A stretch of 16,783 nucleotides of DNA, from assembly GCA_034437755.1 (NCBI GenBank), contig DAOTTV010000029.1:1-16783 (forward strand), given 5' to 3'. Both the position numbers and the translations under genes were made by a program. Below the pieces are notes generated by a model. It saw nothing but the letters and a program-made list of their open reading frames with translations, did no database searches and was not told the DNA's origin. Positions 6,489 to 13,619 of this stretch are shown piece after piece (the first letter of the stretch is position 1; each line of letters starts with the position of its first letter). Origin of the DNA: JAUZRW01 sp034437755 (GTDB lineage: Bacteria; Chloroflexota; Anaerolineae; Aggregatilineales; Phototrophicaceae).

Positions 6489-6860
6489 ATGCCAATAGAT
6501 ATTGACTGGGGCGATCTGGATAATACTGTCATCGTGATGATCATCAAGGGACGCTGGACGGGCGAGCAATTCTACACCGTGGTTGATGATTTACACGCGA
6601 TGTCTAAAGAGCAAGATGCTCCGGTGCGCCTGATTGCCGATATGCGCTACACACAGAGTACGCCGAAGAATTTTCTACCGATGTTGAAAGCCGTTGTCAA
6701 GCGACCGAATTTCAACATCAAGCATGCGATTGTCATCAAACGATCGAACTATTGGGAACGCTTGATACAGATGCTCGTACAATCGAAAAGCATCACGATC
6801 GATATCCCCGTGACGTTCGTCGATAGTGTCGATCAAGCCTATGCTCTGCTCGATAGTTGA
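6489..6860 (+). CDS. SpoIIAA/STAS-like small protein
   Basis: This is a 123-residue soluble protein with alternating strands and helices: a strand (TVIVMIIKGRW, about 13-23), a helix (TGEQFYTVVDDLHAM), a strand (VRLIADMRY, about 46-54), a helix over 61-71, a strand (HAIVIKR), a helix (YWERLIQMLVQ), a strand (IPVTFVDSV) and a final helix (DQAYALLDS). This order and the D/R after the second strand fit the SpoIIAA-like/STAS fold found in small bacterial regulatory proteins of poorly known function. No phosphorylatable Ser in the classical anti-sigma antagonist position can be asserted from sequence alone. There is no good Shine-Dalgarno site, so ATG 6489 is the best start by position rather than by signal. 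No partner kinase or sigma factor lies nearby. Confidence 0.7.
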   Translation: MPIDIDWGDLDNTVIVMIIKGRWTGEQFYTVVDDLHAMSKEQDAPVRLIADMRYTQSTPKNFLPMLKAVVKRPNFNIKHAIVIKRSNYWERLIQMLVQSKSITIDIPVTFVDSVDQAYALLDS

Positions 6861-6901
6861 CTGTGTGCAGGAAGACTCTCACGCTTCCGCGCAATCCATC
6901 G

Positions 6902-6907
6902 TACAAT
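6902..6907 (+). promoter_or_regulatory. -10-like element before the DUF348-G5-3D gene
   Basis: TACAAT lies 37 nt before ATG 6945. The -35 region is poor. It resembles the TACAAT elements before leuS and the secreted-protein gene, which suggests the hexamer is a common -10 form here. Confidence 0.3.
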
Positions 6908-6944
6908 AGCCCTCGATTGCTGACCAACACCCGACGCTGACTCT

Positions 6945-8450
6945 ATGTTTGAAACGCCAACAGCCACCGACGACACTCAACCGACACAAGCCACTGTCCC
7001 GCGCCCGCTCTTGCCGACGTGGATGCTGATTCTCCTGATGCTCTCGACGCTGGTCACGCTGATGCTCACGCTACGCTGGCTGTGGCAAGCGCCCGCCCAA
7101 ACGCTGGACACCGCGCCCTCGCCGCGCCAGATTACGCTGGTGCAGGATAGCGGAGCGCGCACACTTACGACCGCCCGCGCCACCGTCGGCGATGTGCTAG
7201 ACGCGCAGGGCATCAGCGTACAGGCGGACGATGCGATTTCTGTCCCGCTTGCTGCGCCCGTGCGCGATGGCATGACGATTACTATCGCCCGCGCCCGCAC
7301 CGTACAACTCACCATCGACGACACCCAACAGACCATTCGCACGCCCTTGAGCAACCCGCGTGCCATCCTCGACGCGCAAAATATCACGCTCAACACTCAT
7401 GATCGCATCTGGCTGGATGGCACGGCGACTGATCGCGCTTTGCTAGCTGAGTGGCCCGTGCCCGTCAACGAGATTGACATCCAGCGCGGGTTGATCGTGA
7501 CGATCATCGACGGCGAGACCGAGATCACACAGCGCACGACTGCCGATACCGTCGGCACCGCCCTGTTTGAAGCTGATGTCACGCTCTATCTGACGGACAT
7601 CGTCACGCCCGATGTCAACACGCCCTTACGTGACGATCTGCGGATCGTCATCGACCGCGCCCAACCCTTGCAGATTCAAGTCGATGGCACGACGATCGAC
7701 ACGCGGGTACAGGGGACGACCGTCGCCGATGCGCTAGCCGAGACCGGCATTGCGCTGGTTGGGTTGGATTATGTCGTGCCAGCCGAGAGCGACCCCGTCC
7801 ACGCCGATATGACAATACAGGTCGTGCGCGTCACCGAAGCAGTCGCGAGCTATACCGAAGAGTTGCCGTACGAAACGATCATGCAAGCTGACCCTGATCT
7901 GGCGTTGGATCAGCGGCGAGTGCTACAAGCTGGGCAACGGGGCATACGGCGCTATGATGAGCGTGTGCGTTATGAAAACGGCGAAGAGATCGCCCGCGAG
8001 CCAGCCGGCACAACGCTGGTACAAGCGCCACAAAATGAAATCATCAGCTATGGCACACAAATCGTCCTACGCACCATTCAAACACCGGCGGGGCCGCGGC
8101 AATACTGGCGACGCTTGCGCGTGTATGCCACCAGCTACAAGCCCGAGTCCGTCGGTGGATCGACCGCGACCGCGATCGGGATGTACTTGGAGAAGGGCAT
8201 CATCGGCGCAGACCCCACGATCATCCCCTACCGTACCAATATGTTTGTGCCGGGCTATGGGGTCGGTATGATGGCCGATACCGGCGGCCCGCGCAGTTCA
8301 CGCTATTGGATTGATCTCGGCTATAGCGATGCCGATTGGGTCTCGTGGAGTCAGTATGTCGATGTCTATCTCTTAACGCCGGTGCCGGCGAATATCAATT
8401 ATCTGCTCCCGCAATGGCGACCGATGGCGGGCTTGCCGGATAACGGCTGA
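6945..8450 (+). CDS. Membrane-anchored DUF348-G5-3D cell-wall protein (YabE-like)
   Basis: This is a 501-residue protein. One transmembrane helix near the N-terminus (about 23-46) follows a short polar tail, which would place the rest outside the cell. Four consecutive ubiquitin-like DUF348-type units follow (about 63-117, 118-190, 191-239, 240-297), each with a 'TV.D.L...GI.L...D' core. Next is a G5 domain (about 298-373, beginning SYTEELPYET). Last is a 3D domain (about 387-480) with ATSYKPE, GIIGADPTIIPY, the VPGYG strand and MADTGG, whose Asp 445 matches the catalytic-type Asp of MltA/3D double-psi barrels. In Firmicutes and Actinobacteria such proteins (YabE, Rpf, Sps) act on peptidoglycan. 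Here the glycan target is unknown. No Shine-Dalgarno site is visible. It converges on mfd with only 19 bp between stops. Confidence 0.9.
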   Translation: MFETPTATDDTQPTQATVPRPLLPTWMLILLMLSTLVTLMLTLRWLWQAPAQTLDTAPSPRQITLVQDSGARTLTTARATVGDVLDAQGISVQADDAISVPLAAPVRDGMTITIARARTVQLTIDDTQQTIRTPLSNPRAILDAQNITLNTHDRIWLDGTATDRALLAEWPVPVNEIDIQRGLIVTIIDGETEITQRTTADTVGTALFEADVTLYLTDIVTPDVNTPLRDDLRIVIDRAQPLQIQVDGTTIDTRVQGTTVADALAETGIALVGLDYVVPAESDPVHADMTIQVVRVTEAVASYTEELPYETIMQADPDLALDQRRVLQAGQRGIRRYDERVRYENGEEIAREPAGTTLVQAPQNEIISYGTQIVLRTIQTPAGPRQYWRRLRVYATSYKPESVGGSTATAIGMYLEKGIIGADPTIIPYRTNMFVPGYGVGMMADTGGPRSSRYWIDLGYSDADWVSWSQYVDVYLLTPVPANINYLLPQWRPMAGLPDNG

Positions 8451-8469
8451 GCGGGGCTTATGCACCGTC

Positions 8470-11400
8470 TCACTCGCCGATGCCGGCTTGCTCCGGCATC
8501 CCGGATTTGAGCGCACGCAGGATGTCAACCAGGCGCTCTTGCCATAGCTCGTCGTCGTCGCGCGCGTGCAGTTCGATCGCGGTGCGGCTAACATCGACAT
8601 CATCGAACTCGCCGCCCAGTTCATAAGCCAGGCTCGCCCGATCAACCGCCATCAACCACCCGACTTTGATTAAGAAGTGATCGCGTGGTTTGATGACGGC
8701 GGTCGCGTTGATCGCGCTCGCGAGAATCTTGACGCGAATTTGATAGAGCAAGCCATCAACCGCGCGCGGCAACACACCGAAGCGATCGATGAGTTCGCTC
8801 TGCATCGCCTCGACTTCATCGAGGGTGCGTAAGTTGCCAATACGCCGATAGAGTTGCAAGCGCAGTGCCATCTCATCAATCCAATCGTTGGGGATATACG
8901 CCGCAATGGGCAGATCAATGATGATGCGCTCTTCGCTGACGGTCGGCGTTTGTGTCTCACGCTCGCCTTTCAGGTCGGCGACGGCTTGCTGGAGTAATTG
9001 CGTGTACAGTTGCAAGCCGACATTCGCGACGTGTCCGGTTTGCTTAGTGCTGAGGATATCGCCCGATCCGCGTAATTCCAGATCACGCATACTGATCTGG
9101 AGTCCCGCGCCCAGTTGCGTATGCTCGGCTAAAGTTTCCAGACGTGCCTTAGCTTCTTCCGTCAGCCGCCCGCCTGCATGGAAGAAATACGCATAGGCTT
9201 GGGTCGCGCCGCGCCCCACGCGCCCCCGTATCTGATAGAGCTGGGACATGCCGAACCAATCAGCACGATCGACAATCAGCGTGTTGACATTCGGCATGTC
9301 GATGCCGTTTTCGATGATGCTGGTCGCCAGCAACATATCATACGTGCCTTTGCTGAACTCGCTGATGACACGCTCTAACTGGCGGCCGCTCATCTGTCCG
9401 TGCCCGATGATGATGCTGGCTTCGGGGACGATCGCCTGCAATTTCTCGCGCAGATTTTCGATGCTCTTGACGCGATTATGAATCACGAACACTTGGCCGC
9501 CACGATCGATCTCGCGCAGGATCGCTTGTCGGACGAGCTTGGCATCGAAGCTGCCAACGTGCGTAATCACGGGCAGGCGGTCTTCGGGCGGCGTTTGCAA
9601 CATGCTGATGTCGCGCACGCCCGACAAGCTCAGGTAGAGCGTGCGTGGGATCGGCGTTGCCGTCAGCGTCAGCACATCGACGTTCGCCCGCAGACGCTTG
9701 AAATGCTCCTTGTGCTTCACGCCGAAGCGTTGTTCTTCGTCGATGACGATCAAGCCCAGATTGGGAATATCGACATCTTTGCTCAACAGGCGATGCGTGC
9801 CGATCACAATATCGACCTTGCCCGCCGTCAGGTCTTTCAGGGTGGCGGTCTGCTCGGCTTTGGTGCGGAAGCGCGACAACGACGCGATCTTGAGCGGGAA
9901 TTGCCCCATGCGCCGCATGAAGGTTTGATAATGCTGGTCAGCTAGTACTGTCGTCGGCACGAGTACCGCGACCTGCTTGCCATCGATCACCGCTTTAAAC
10001 GCCGCCCGCACCGCCACTTCGGTCTTGCCGTAGCCGACATCGCCACACACGAGGCGATCCATCGGCATGTGCTGTTGCATATCTTGCTTGACTTCCCGAA
10101 TCACGCGCAGTTGGTCGTCCGTCTCGACGTAAGGAAACGACGCTTCTAGCTCGTGTTGCCAGGCGTTATCGGCGGCGTAGGCGTGCCCGCTGGATGCCAC
10201 CCGCTTGGCATAAATATCGAGTAGGTCACGCGCTTCTTGCAGGGCGTTCTGCTTGGCTTTGGCTTTGGTCTTCTGCCATGCGTCCTGTTTGCCCATCGTG
10301 TTGAGCTTCGGCGGCGCGTCGTCCGCCCCGATGTAGCGCGTCAGGCGGTCGGCCTGGTGGATCGGCACGAACAGCAGCCCGTTATTGGCGTAGCTAATCA
10401 TCAAGAATTCGCGCTCGTTGCCTTCGACGGTGCGCGAGCGCAAGCCCTGAAATTGCCCGATGCCATAATCAACATGCACGACGTAATCGCCCTCGTGCCA
10501 ATCGTTGTAATCGCTCTCGGGCAATTTGTGTGCGCCGCGGCGGTTTGTCTTGCGGCGACGCGGTTCTGGGCGCGACCATCCGAAAATCTCGGCATCGGTC
10601 AGCACGCGCAACGTGCCTTGATCGCTGTTCAGCACCCAACCCGCTGATAAATCCCCTTCGACAAAGACCAGCGCGGCGCGTTCTAAGGCGCTGTCGATCG
10701 TGTTCAGCTTGGGCAGGACGGCGCTGGCATCCTGATCGTACCAGATGTTTTCGAGACGGTCGATTTGCTGGGTGACGACGACCACGCGCTCGCCGGCGTT
10801 GTGGCGGGCGCGGATGTGCGTCGCCGCTGGGCGCAACTGCCCGCCGAAGCGATCCTCTGGCACGAAGACGGGCGCTTGATCGCTGGCGCTAGTCATGCTC
10901 AGGTCGAGCGTGGTCATCGTCGCCAGATCAGCCAGAATCGTCTCTTTGCTGACGTAGGGCTGGGGATAATCCGGCGGTAGTTGTCTGGTCTGGATGTTGT
11001 TCTCGCGGTTGTTCTCGGCTTCGGCGAGCAACTGATCGATCGTCGCGTAGAAGTCGTCCCGATCTTCGATCACGATCAAGGCATCCGGCGGCGCGTAATC
11101 CAGCAGGCTAATCGGGTTGGCATCGGTGTAGGGCAGGTAATGCTCCAGATGCGGGAATACTTGCCCGCCCTGCAAAGCATCATAATCAGCGCGTAAGCTC
11201 TCGCTGGCATCTTCAAACCAATCGCTGAGATGGCGCGCAACCGCCGGCATCAAATCCGGCAGGGCTTCGCGCGCGGGGACAAGCGCCAATTGCTCGATCG
11301 GCGCGACGGTGCGCTGGGTCGTCGGGTCGAAGGTACGCAGGGTGTCGATCTCATCACCGAAGAACTCGATCCGCACCGGGCGCTCGTGGGCGATGGGGAA

Positions 11401-11982
11401 TACGTCTAAAATGCCGCCGCGCCGACTGAAAGTGCCCGGTTCGGTGACCATCGTCGCGCTATCATAGCCCAGTTGCACCCACTGCGCGATTAAATCTAGC
11501 ACTGTGTGCTGTTCACCGACGCGCAAGACGCTTGAGCGCTTGCGAAACTGCTTAACAGGCATCGTCCGCTGGAGCAAGGCTTCGGCAGAGGCACCGATGA
11601 TCGGTTGCGGCGCATCCTCCGGCGTGAAGAGCAGGGCTTGCAAGCTGGCGATGCGCTCGCGCACGACGGCGCTATCCCACGGCAGACGATCGTAAAACAT
11701 CGGTGTTGGCTCGGCAAAGCGGTGCAGACGCTGGTCATCCGGCAACCACACCGGCAACTGCTCGATCACGTTATGGACGCGCTTGCCACGCGATGTCAGA
11801 TAGATCACGGGGGCGGGCCAATCCTGCGCTAGCGTCGCCAGCACGAACGGACGCGCCGAGCGAATGACAGACCATGTCTGTGCGGTCTGCGCCTGTAAGA
11901 GCGATACAAGCTCTTGGTAGGTCGCATCCTGATAGAGATGACGGGTTAAGCCTGTGAGATGCATAGGGGTAAGTTCATCCAT
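8470..11982 (-). CDS. mfd: Transcription-repair coupling factor
   Basis: Mfd removes RNA polymerase stalled at DNA damage and recruits UvrA for excision repair. The 1170-residue protein has the full family order. First come the UvrB-homology/UvrA-binding region (about 50-350, with GGILDVFP and RIEFFGDEIDTLRTFD) and the CarD-like RNA polymerase-interaction domain (about 490-560, GDYVVHVDYGIGQFQG). The translocase follows, with Walker A GDVGYGKT at 647-654, DEEQ at 748-751 and motif VI QIRGRVGR from 917. The C-terminal TRCF domain (about 1000-1100) contains IPNDWIDEMALRLQLYRRI. The start is uncertain. ATG 11982 lies 21-26 nt downstream of a TATACT -10, and ATG 11964 (MHLTGL) is an equal alternative by homology; neither has a good Shine-Dalgarno site. 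An ATG at 12099 lies upstream of that -10 and is unlikely. It diverges from the metalloregulator. Confidence 0.97.
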   Translation of the reverse strand: MDELTPMHLTGLTRHLYQDATYQELVSLLQAQTAQTWSVIRSARPFVLATLAQDWPAPVIYLTSRGKRVHNVIEQLPVWLPDDQRLHRFAEPTPMFYDRLPWDSAVVRERIASLQALLFTPEDAPQPIIGASAEALLQRTMPVKQFRKRSSVLRVGEQHTVLDLIAQWVQLGYDSATMVTEPGTFSRRGGILDVFPIAHERPVRIEFFGDEIDTLRTFDPTTQRTVAPIEQLALVPAREALPDLMPAVARHLSDWFEDASESLRADYDALQGGQVFPHLEHYLPYTDANPISLLDYAPPDALIVIEDRDDFYATIDQLLAEAENNRENNIQTRQLPPDYPQPYVSKETILADLATMTTLDLSMTSASDQAPVFVPEDRFGGQLRPAATHIRARHNAGERVVVVTQQIDRLENIWYDQDASAVLPKLNTIDSALERAALVFVEGDLSAGWVLNSDQGTLRVLTDAEIFGWSRPEPRRRKTNRRGAHKLPESDYNDWHEGDYVVHVDYGIGQFQGLRSRTVEGNEREFLMISYANNGLLFVPIHQADRLTRYIGADDAPPKLNTMGKQDAWQKTKAKAKQNALQEARDLLDIYAKRVASSGHAYAADNAWQHELEASFPYVETDDQLRVIREVKQDMQQHMPMDRLVCGDVGYGKTEVAVRAAFKAVIDGKQVAVLVPTTVLADQHYQTFMRRMGQFPLKIASLSRFRTKAEQTATLKDLTAGKVDIVIGTHRLLSKDVDIPNLGLIVIDEEQRFGVKHKEHFKRLRANVDVLTLTATPIPRTLYLSLSGVRDISMLQTPPEDRLPVITHVGSFDAKLVRQAILREIDRGGQVFVIHNRVKSIENLREKLQAIVPEASIIIGHGQMSGRQLERVISEFSKGTYDMLLATSIIENGIDMPNVNTLIVDRADWFGMSQLYQIRGRVGRGATQAYAYFFHAGGRLTEEAKARLETLAEHTQLGAGLQISMRDLELRGSGDILSTKQTGHVANVGLQLYTQLLQQAVADLKGERETQTPTVSEERIIIDLPIAAYIPNDWIDEMALRLQLYRRIGNLRTLDEVEAMQSELIDRFGVLPRAVDGLLYQIRVKILASAINATAVIKPRDHFLIKVGWLMAVDRASLAYELGGEFDDVDVSRTAIELHARDDDELWQERLVDILRALKSGMPEQAGIGE
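8479..8500 (+). terminator. Hairpin inside the 3' end of mfd, downstream of the 3D-protein gene
   Basis: GATGCCGG (8479-8486) pairs with CCGGCATC (8493-8500), an 8-bp stem with a 6-nt loop. It lies 29 nt past the stop of the plus-strand gene and within the last codons of mfd. No T-run follows on either strand, so termination is only a possibility. Confidence 0.3.
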
Positions 11983-12002
11983 ATGATATGAAAACAGAGA
12001 AT

Positions 12003-12008
12003 AGTATA
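12003..12008 (-). promoter_or_regulatory. -10 element for mfd
   Basis: The minus strand reads TATACT at 12008-12003, one mismatch from TATAAT. Transcription would start near 11996, leaving a leader of only about 14 nt before ATG 11982. The -35 is poor (CTTTGC-like). Confidence 0.4.
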
Positions 12009-12058
12009 GTCTATCTGCGTTAGCAAAGTATAAGAAGGCTAAATACAAGGGGCGATTG

Positions 12059-12070
12059 TGCCATATGGCA
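12059..12070. promoter_or_regulatory. Candidate operator palindrome between mfd and the metalloregulator
   Basis: TGCCATATGGCA is a perfect 12-bp palindrome in the divergent intergenic region, about 41 bp upstream of the regulator's -10-like TATGAT and about 50 bp upstream of the mfd -10. In outline it resembles the TTGCC-N4-GGCAA style of some MntR boxes. Autoregulation by the neighbouring protein is an inference. Confidence 0.4.
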
Positions 12071-12110
12071 GGCGCGAGTGTGCTGATATTCACCCACAAA
12101 GCGCACGAGT

Positions 12111-12121
12111 TATGATATGAT
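12111..12121 (+). promoter_or_regulatory. -10-like region for the metalloregulator gene
   Basis: Two overlapping TATGAT hexamers (12111-12116 and 12116-12121) lie 36-46 nt before ATG 12157. No clear -35 is found at 17 nt. Confidence 0.35.
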
Positions 12122-12156
12122 AAATCTGTCGTATAAACCGTAATACAGGATCATCC

Positions 12157-12825
12157 ATGCCCGAAAGTACCATTTCAGAGGCGGTTGAAAATTTCATCAA
12201 GTCTGTTTATGTGCTACAGCAAAAGAACGAGCGCGTCTCAACCAATGCGTTGAAGGATGCCCTCGGCATTTCGGCACCTTCGGTGACGGATATGGCACAG
12301 CGCCTGATGGAAAGCGGCTATGTGGATTATGTGAAGTATCGCGGCGTGCGCCTGACGGATGCTGGCGAGGCTAGCGCGCTACAGGTGATCCGGCGGCATC
12401 GCTTGATCGAACTCTATCTCGTGTCTGAACTGGGCTATGCCTTGCATGAAGTCCACGATGAAGCCGAAGCGCTCGAACATGCGGTCTCAGATCGGTTTAT
12501 ACAAGCGATTGCCAGCAAGCTCGGCAATCCCGAATTTGACCCGCACGGCGACCCAATCCCGACGGCGGATGGAACGATTGCCGCGCGCGAACTGCACCCC
12601 CTCAGCGATCTGCCCGTCGGCACGTCCGCGCGCGTCTCGCGCTATATCACCGCCGATGCCGATATGTTGCAACACACGCTCGATCGGGGCTTCACCCTCA
12701 ATACCGAAATCGAAGTCACTGCGCGGGATCCCTTTCAGGGGCCCTTGACGGTGGTAATCGGCGACGAGACGACCGTCATCGGCTACATTGTCGCCGAGAC
12801 AATTCTGGTCGAGGTTGTTGAATAA
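12157..12825 (+). CDS. DtxR/MntR-family metal-dependent transcriptional regulator
   Basis: This 222-residue repressor has three family parts: an N-terminal winged helix (about 5-70, with SAPSVTDMAQRLMESGYV as recognition helix and start of the wing), a metal-binding dimerisation domain (about 71-140), and a C-terminal SH3/FeoA-like domain (about 145-222). Aligned with DtxR at a constant +2 offset, the ligands are H81, E85, H100, E104, E107 and H108. The DtxR cysteine 102 is therefore Glu 104, as in Mn-sensing MntR. The N-terminal ligand (Met 10 of DtxR, Asp 8 of MntR) is Asn 12, and MntR Glu 11 is Lys 15. The protein probably senses Mn or Fe and represses uptake genes, but none is in this window. 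AGGA (12147-12150) lies 6 nt before ATG 12157. It diverges from mfd across a spacer with a 12-bp palindrome. Confidence 0.9.
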   Translation: MPESTISEAVENFIKSVYVLQQKNERVSTNALKDALGISAPSVTDMAQRLMESGYVDYVKYRGVRLTDAGEASALQVIRRHRLIELYLVSELGYALHEVHDEAEALEHAVSDRFIQAIASKLGNPEFDPHGDPIPTADGTIAARELHPLSDLPVGTSARVSRYITADADMLQHTLDRGFTLNTEIEVTARDPFQGPLTVVIGDETTVIGYIVAETILVEVVE

Positions 12826-12934
12826 GCCCGTCACCACATCACATTAATGGAAATCAGGTAAGACTTAATCCGCTTACGCATGCATCTTAACGGTTCAAGA
12901 CGGATATTGATGCGCCGCGTTGGTCGTTCCATGA

Positions 12935-12940
12935 TATGAT
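12935..12940 (+). promoter_or_regulatory. -10 element for the NUDIX gene
   Basis: TATGAT ends 9 nt before ATG 12950, so a transcript starting about 7 nt after it would be almost leaderless. The alternative ATG at 12977 would have a 30-nt leader. No clear -35 at 17 nt. Confidence 0.35.
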
Positions 12941-12949
12941 GAACGTGGC

Positions 12950-13456
12950 ATGAGTACAGAAGGGAAACACAGAGCGATGCTATACCCAAACCCAGGCGAT
13001 AGTCCGTACACAACCCCCGTCAGCCGACGGGTACGAGCGATTTTGCTCACGGATAAACAACGTCTCTTGTTCATCAAGCGGGTGAAGCCGCATAAACCGC
13101 GCCCCTACTGGGTTGCCCCCGGCGGCGGCGTCGAAGATGGCGACGCGACCCTGCACGATACGCTTCACCGCGAGTTGTGCGAGGAACTCGGCGCGACCGT
13201 CGATATATTAGAACACAGCTTCGTTCTGCGTCATCATAAAGCCGATAAACGGCTGGAAGAACACTTCTTCGTGTGTCGCCTGCGATCGTATGATCTGAGC
13301 CAGCGCCACGGCCCCGAGTTCGATGACCCGACGCGCGGCTTGTATATTCCGGACGAAATCCCGCTGAGCGCCCGCGCGATCCAGCAGATCAACATCCGCA
13401 CGCCAGAGTTACGCGACTGGCTACTGGAGAATCTGACACATCTCAGCCAACTGTGA
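12950..13456 (+). CDS. NUDIX hydrolase
   Basis: The 168-residue protein carries a NUDIX box at about 61-83, in the frame GGGVEDGDATLHDTLHREL followed by CEELGA, so the REUxEExGU half is intact. NUDIX enzymes hydrolyse nucleoside diphosphates linked to another moiety, using a divalent metal held by the box glutamates. The loop before the helix is one residue longer than the standard box, and the first Glu of Gx5Ex7REUxEExGU is replaced (Asp/Ala region), a variant also seen in other members. The strand RVRAILLTDKQRLLFIKRV precedes the box. Substrate cannot be predicted. Start choice: ATG 12950 gives a nearly leaderless mRNA, and ATG 12977 (MLYPNP) has GAAGGG about 12 nt upstream and is an alternative. 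Repeat copy 2 begins 2 bp after the stop. Confidence 0.88.
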   Translation: MSTEGKHRAMLYPNPGDSPYTTPVSRRVRAILLTDKQRLLFIKRVKPHKPRPYWVAPGGGVEDGDATLHDTLHRELCEELGATVDILEHSFVLRHHKADKRLEEHFFVCRLRSYDLSQRHGPEFDDPTRGLYIPDEIPLSARAIQQINIRTPELRDWLLENLTHLSQL

Positions 13457-13457
13457 C

Positions 13458-13589
13458 GGGAACACCAAAAACTTTTGGTCTTTTGAACGCGCAGCGTTCA
13501 CAATGAACAAGGTCAAGGAACTATCGTTCCTTGTGGGGGGGGCGGGGGCAAAGCCCCTGCGACAAAAACCACTCGAAATCCCAAAGAGC
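13458..13589. repeat. Dispersed hairpin-rich repeat, copy 2
   Basis: This copy starts 2 bp after the NUDIX stop and shares about 89% identity with 304-434. Its hairpins are CCAAAA/TTTTGG (13465-13470/13473-13478, loop AC), GAACGC/GCGTTC (13485-13490/13494-13499, loop GCA), AAGGAAC/GTTCCTT (13515-13521/13526-13532, loop TATC) and GGGGC/GCCCC (13545-13549/13553-13557, loop AAA). The first, with the following T-rich bases, could help end the NUDIX transcript. An ATG at 13503 inside the repeat is in frame with the next gene but probably is not its start. Confidence 0.8.
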
Positions 13590-13619
13590 CCCTTTTTTAT
13601 ATGGTATGGAGAGTCTGAG

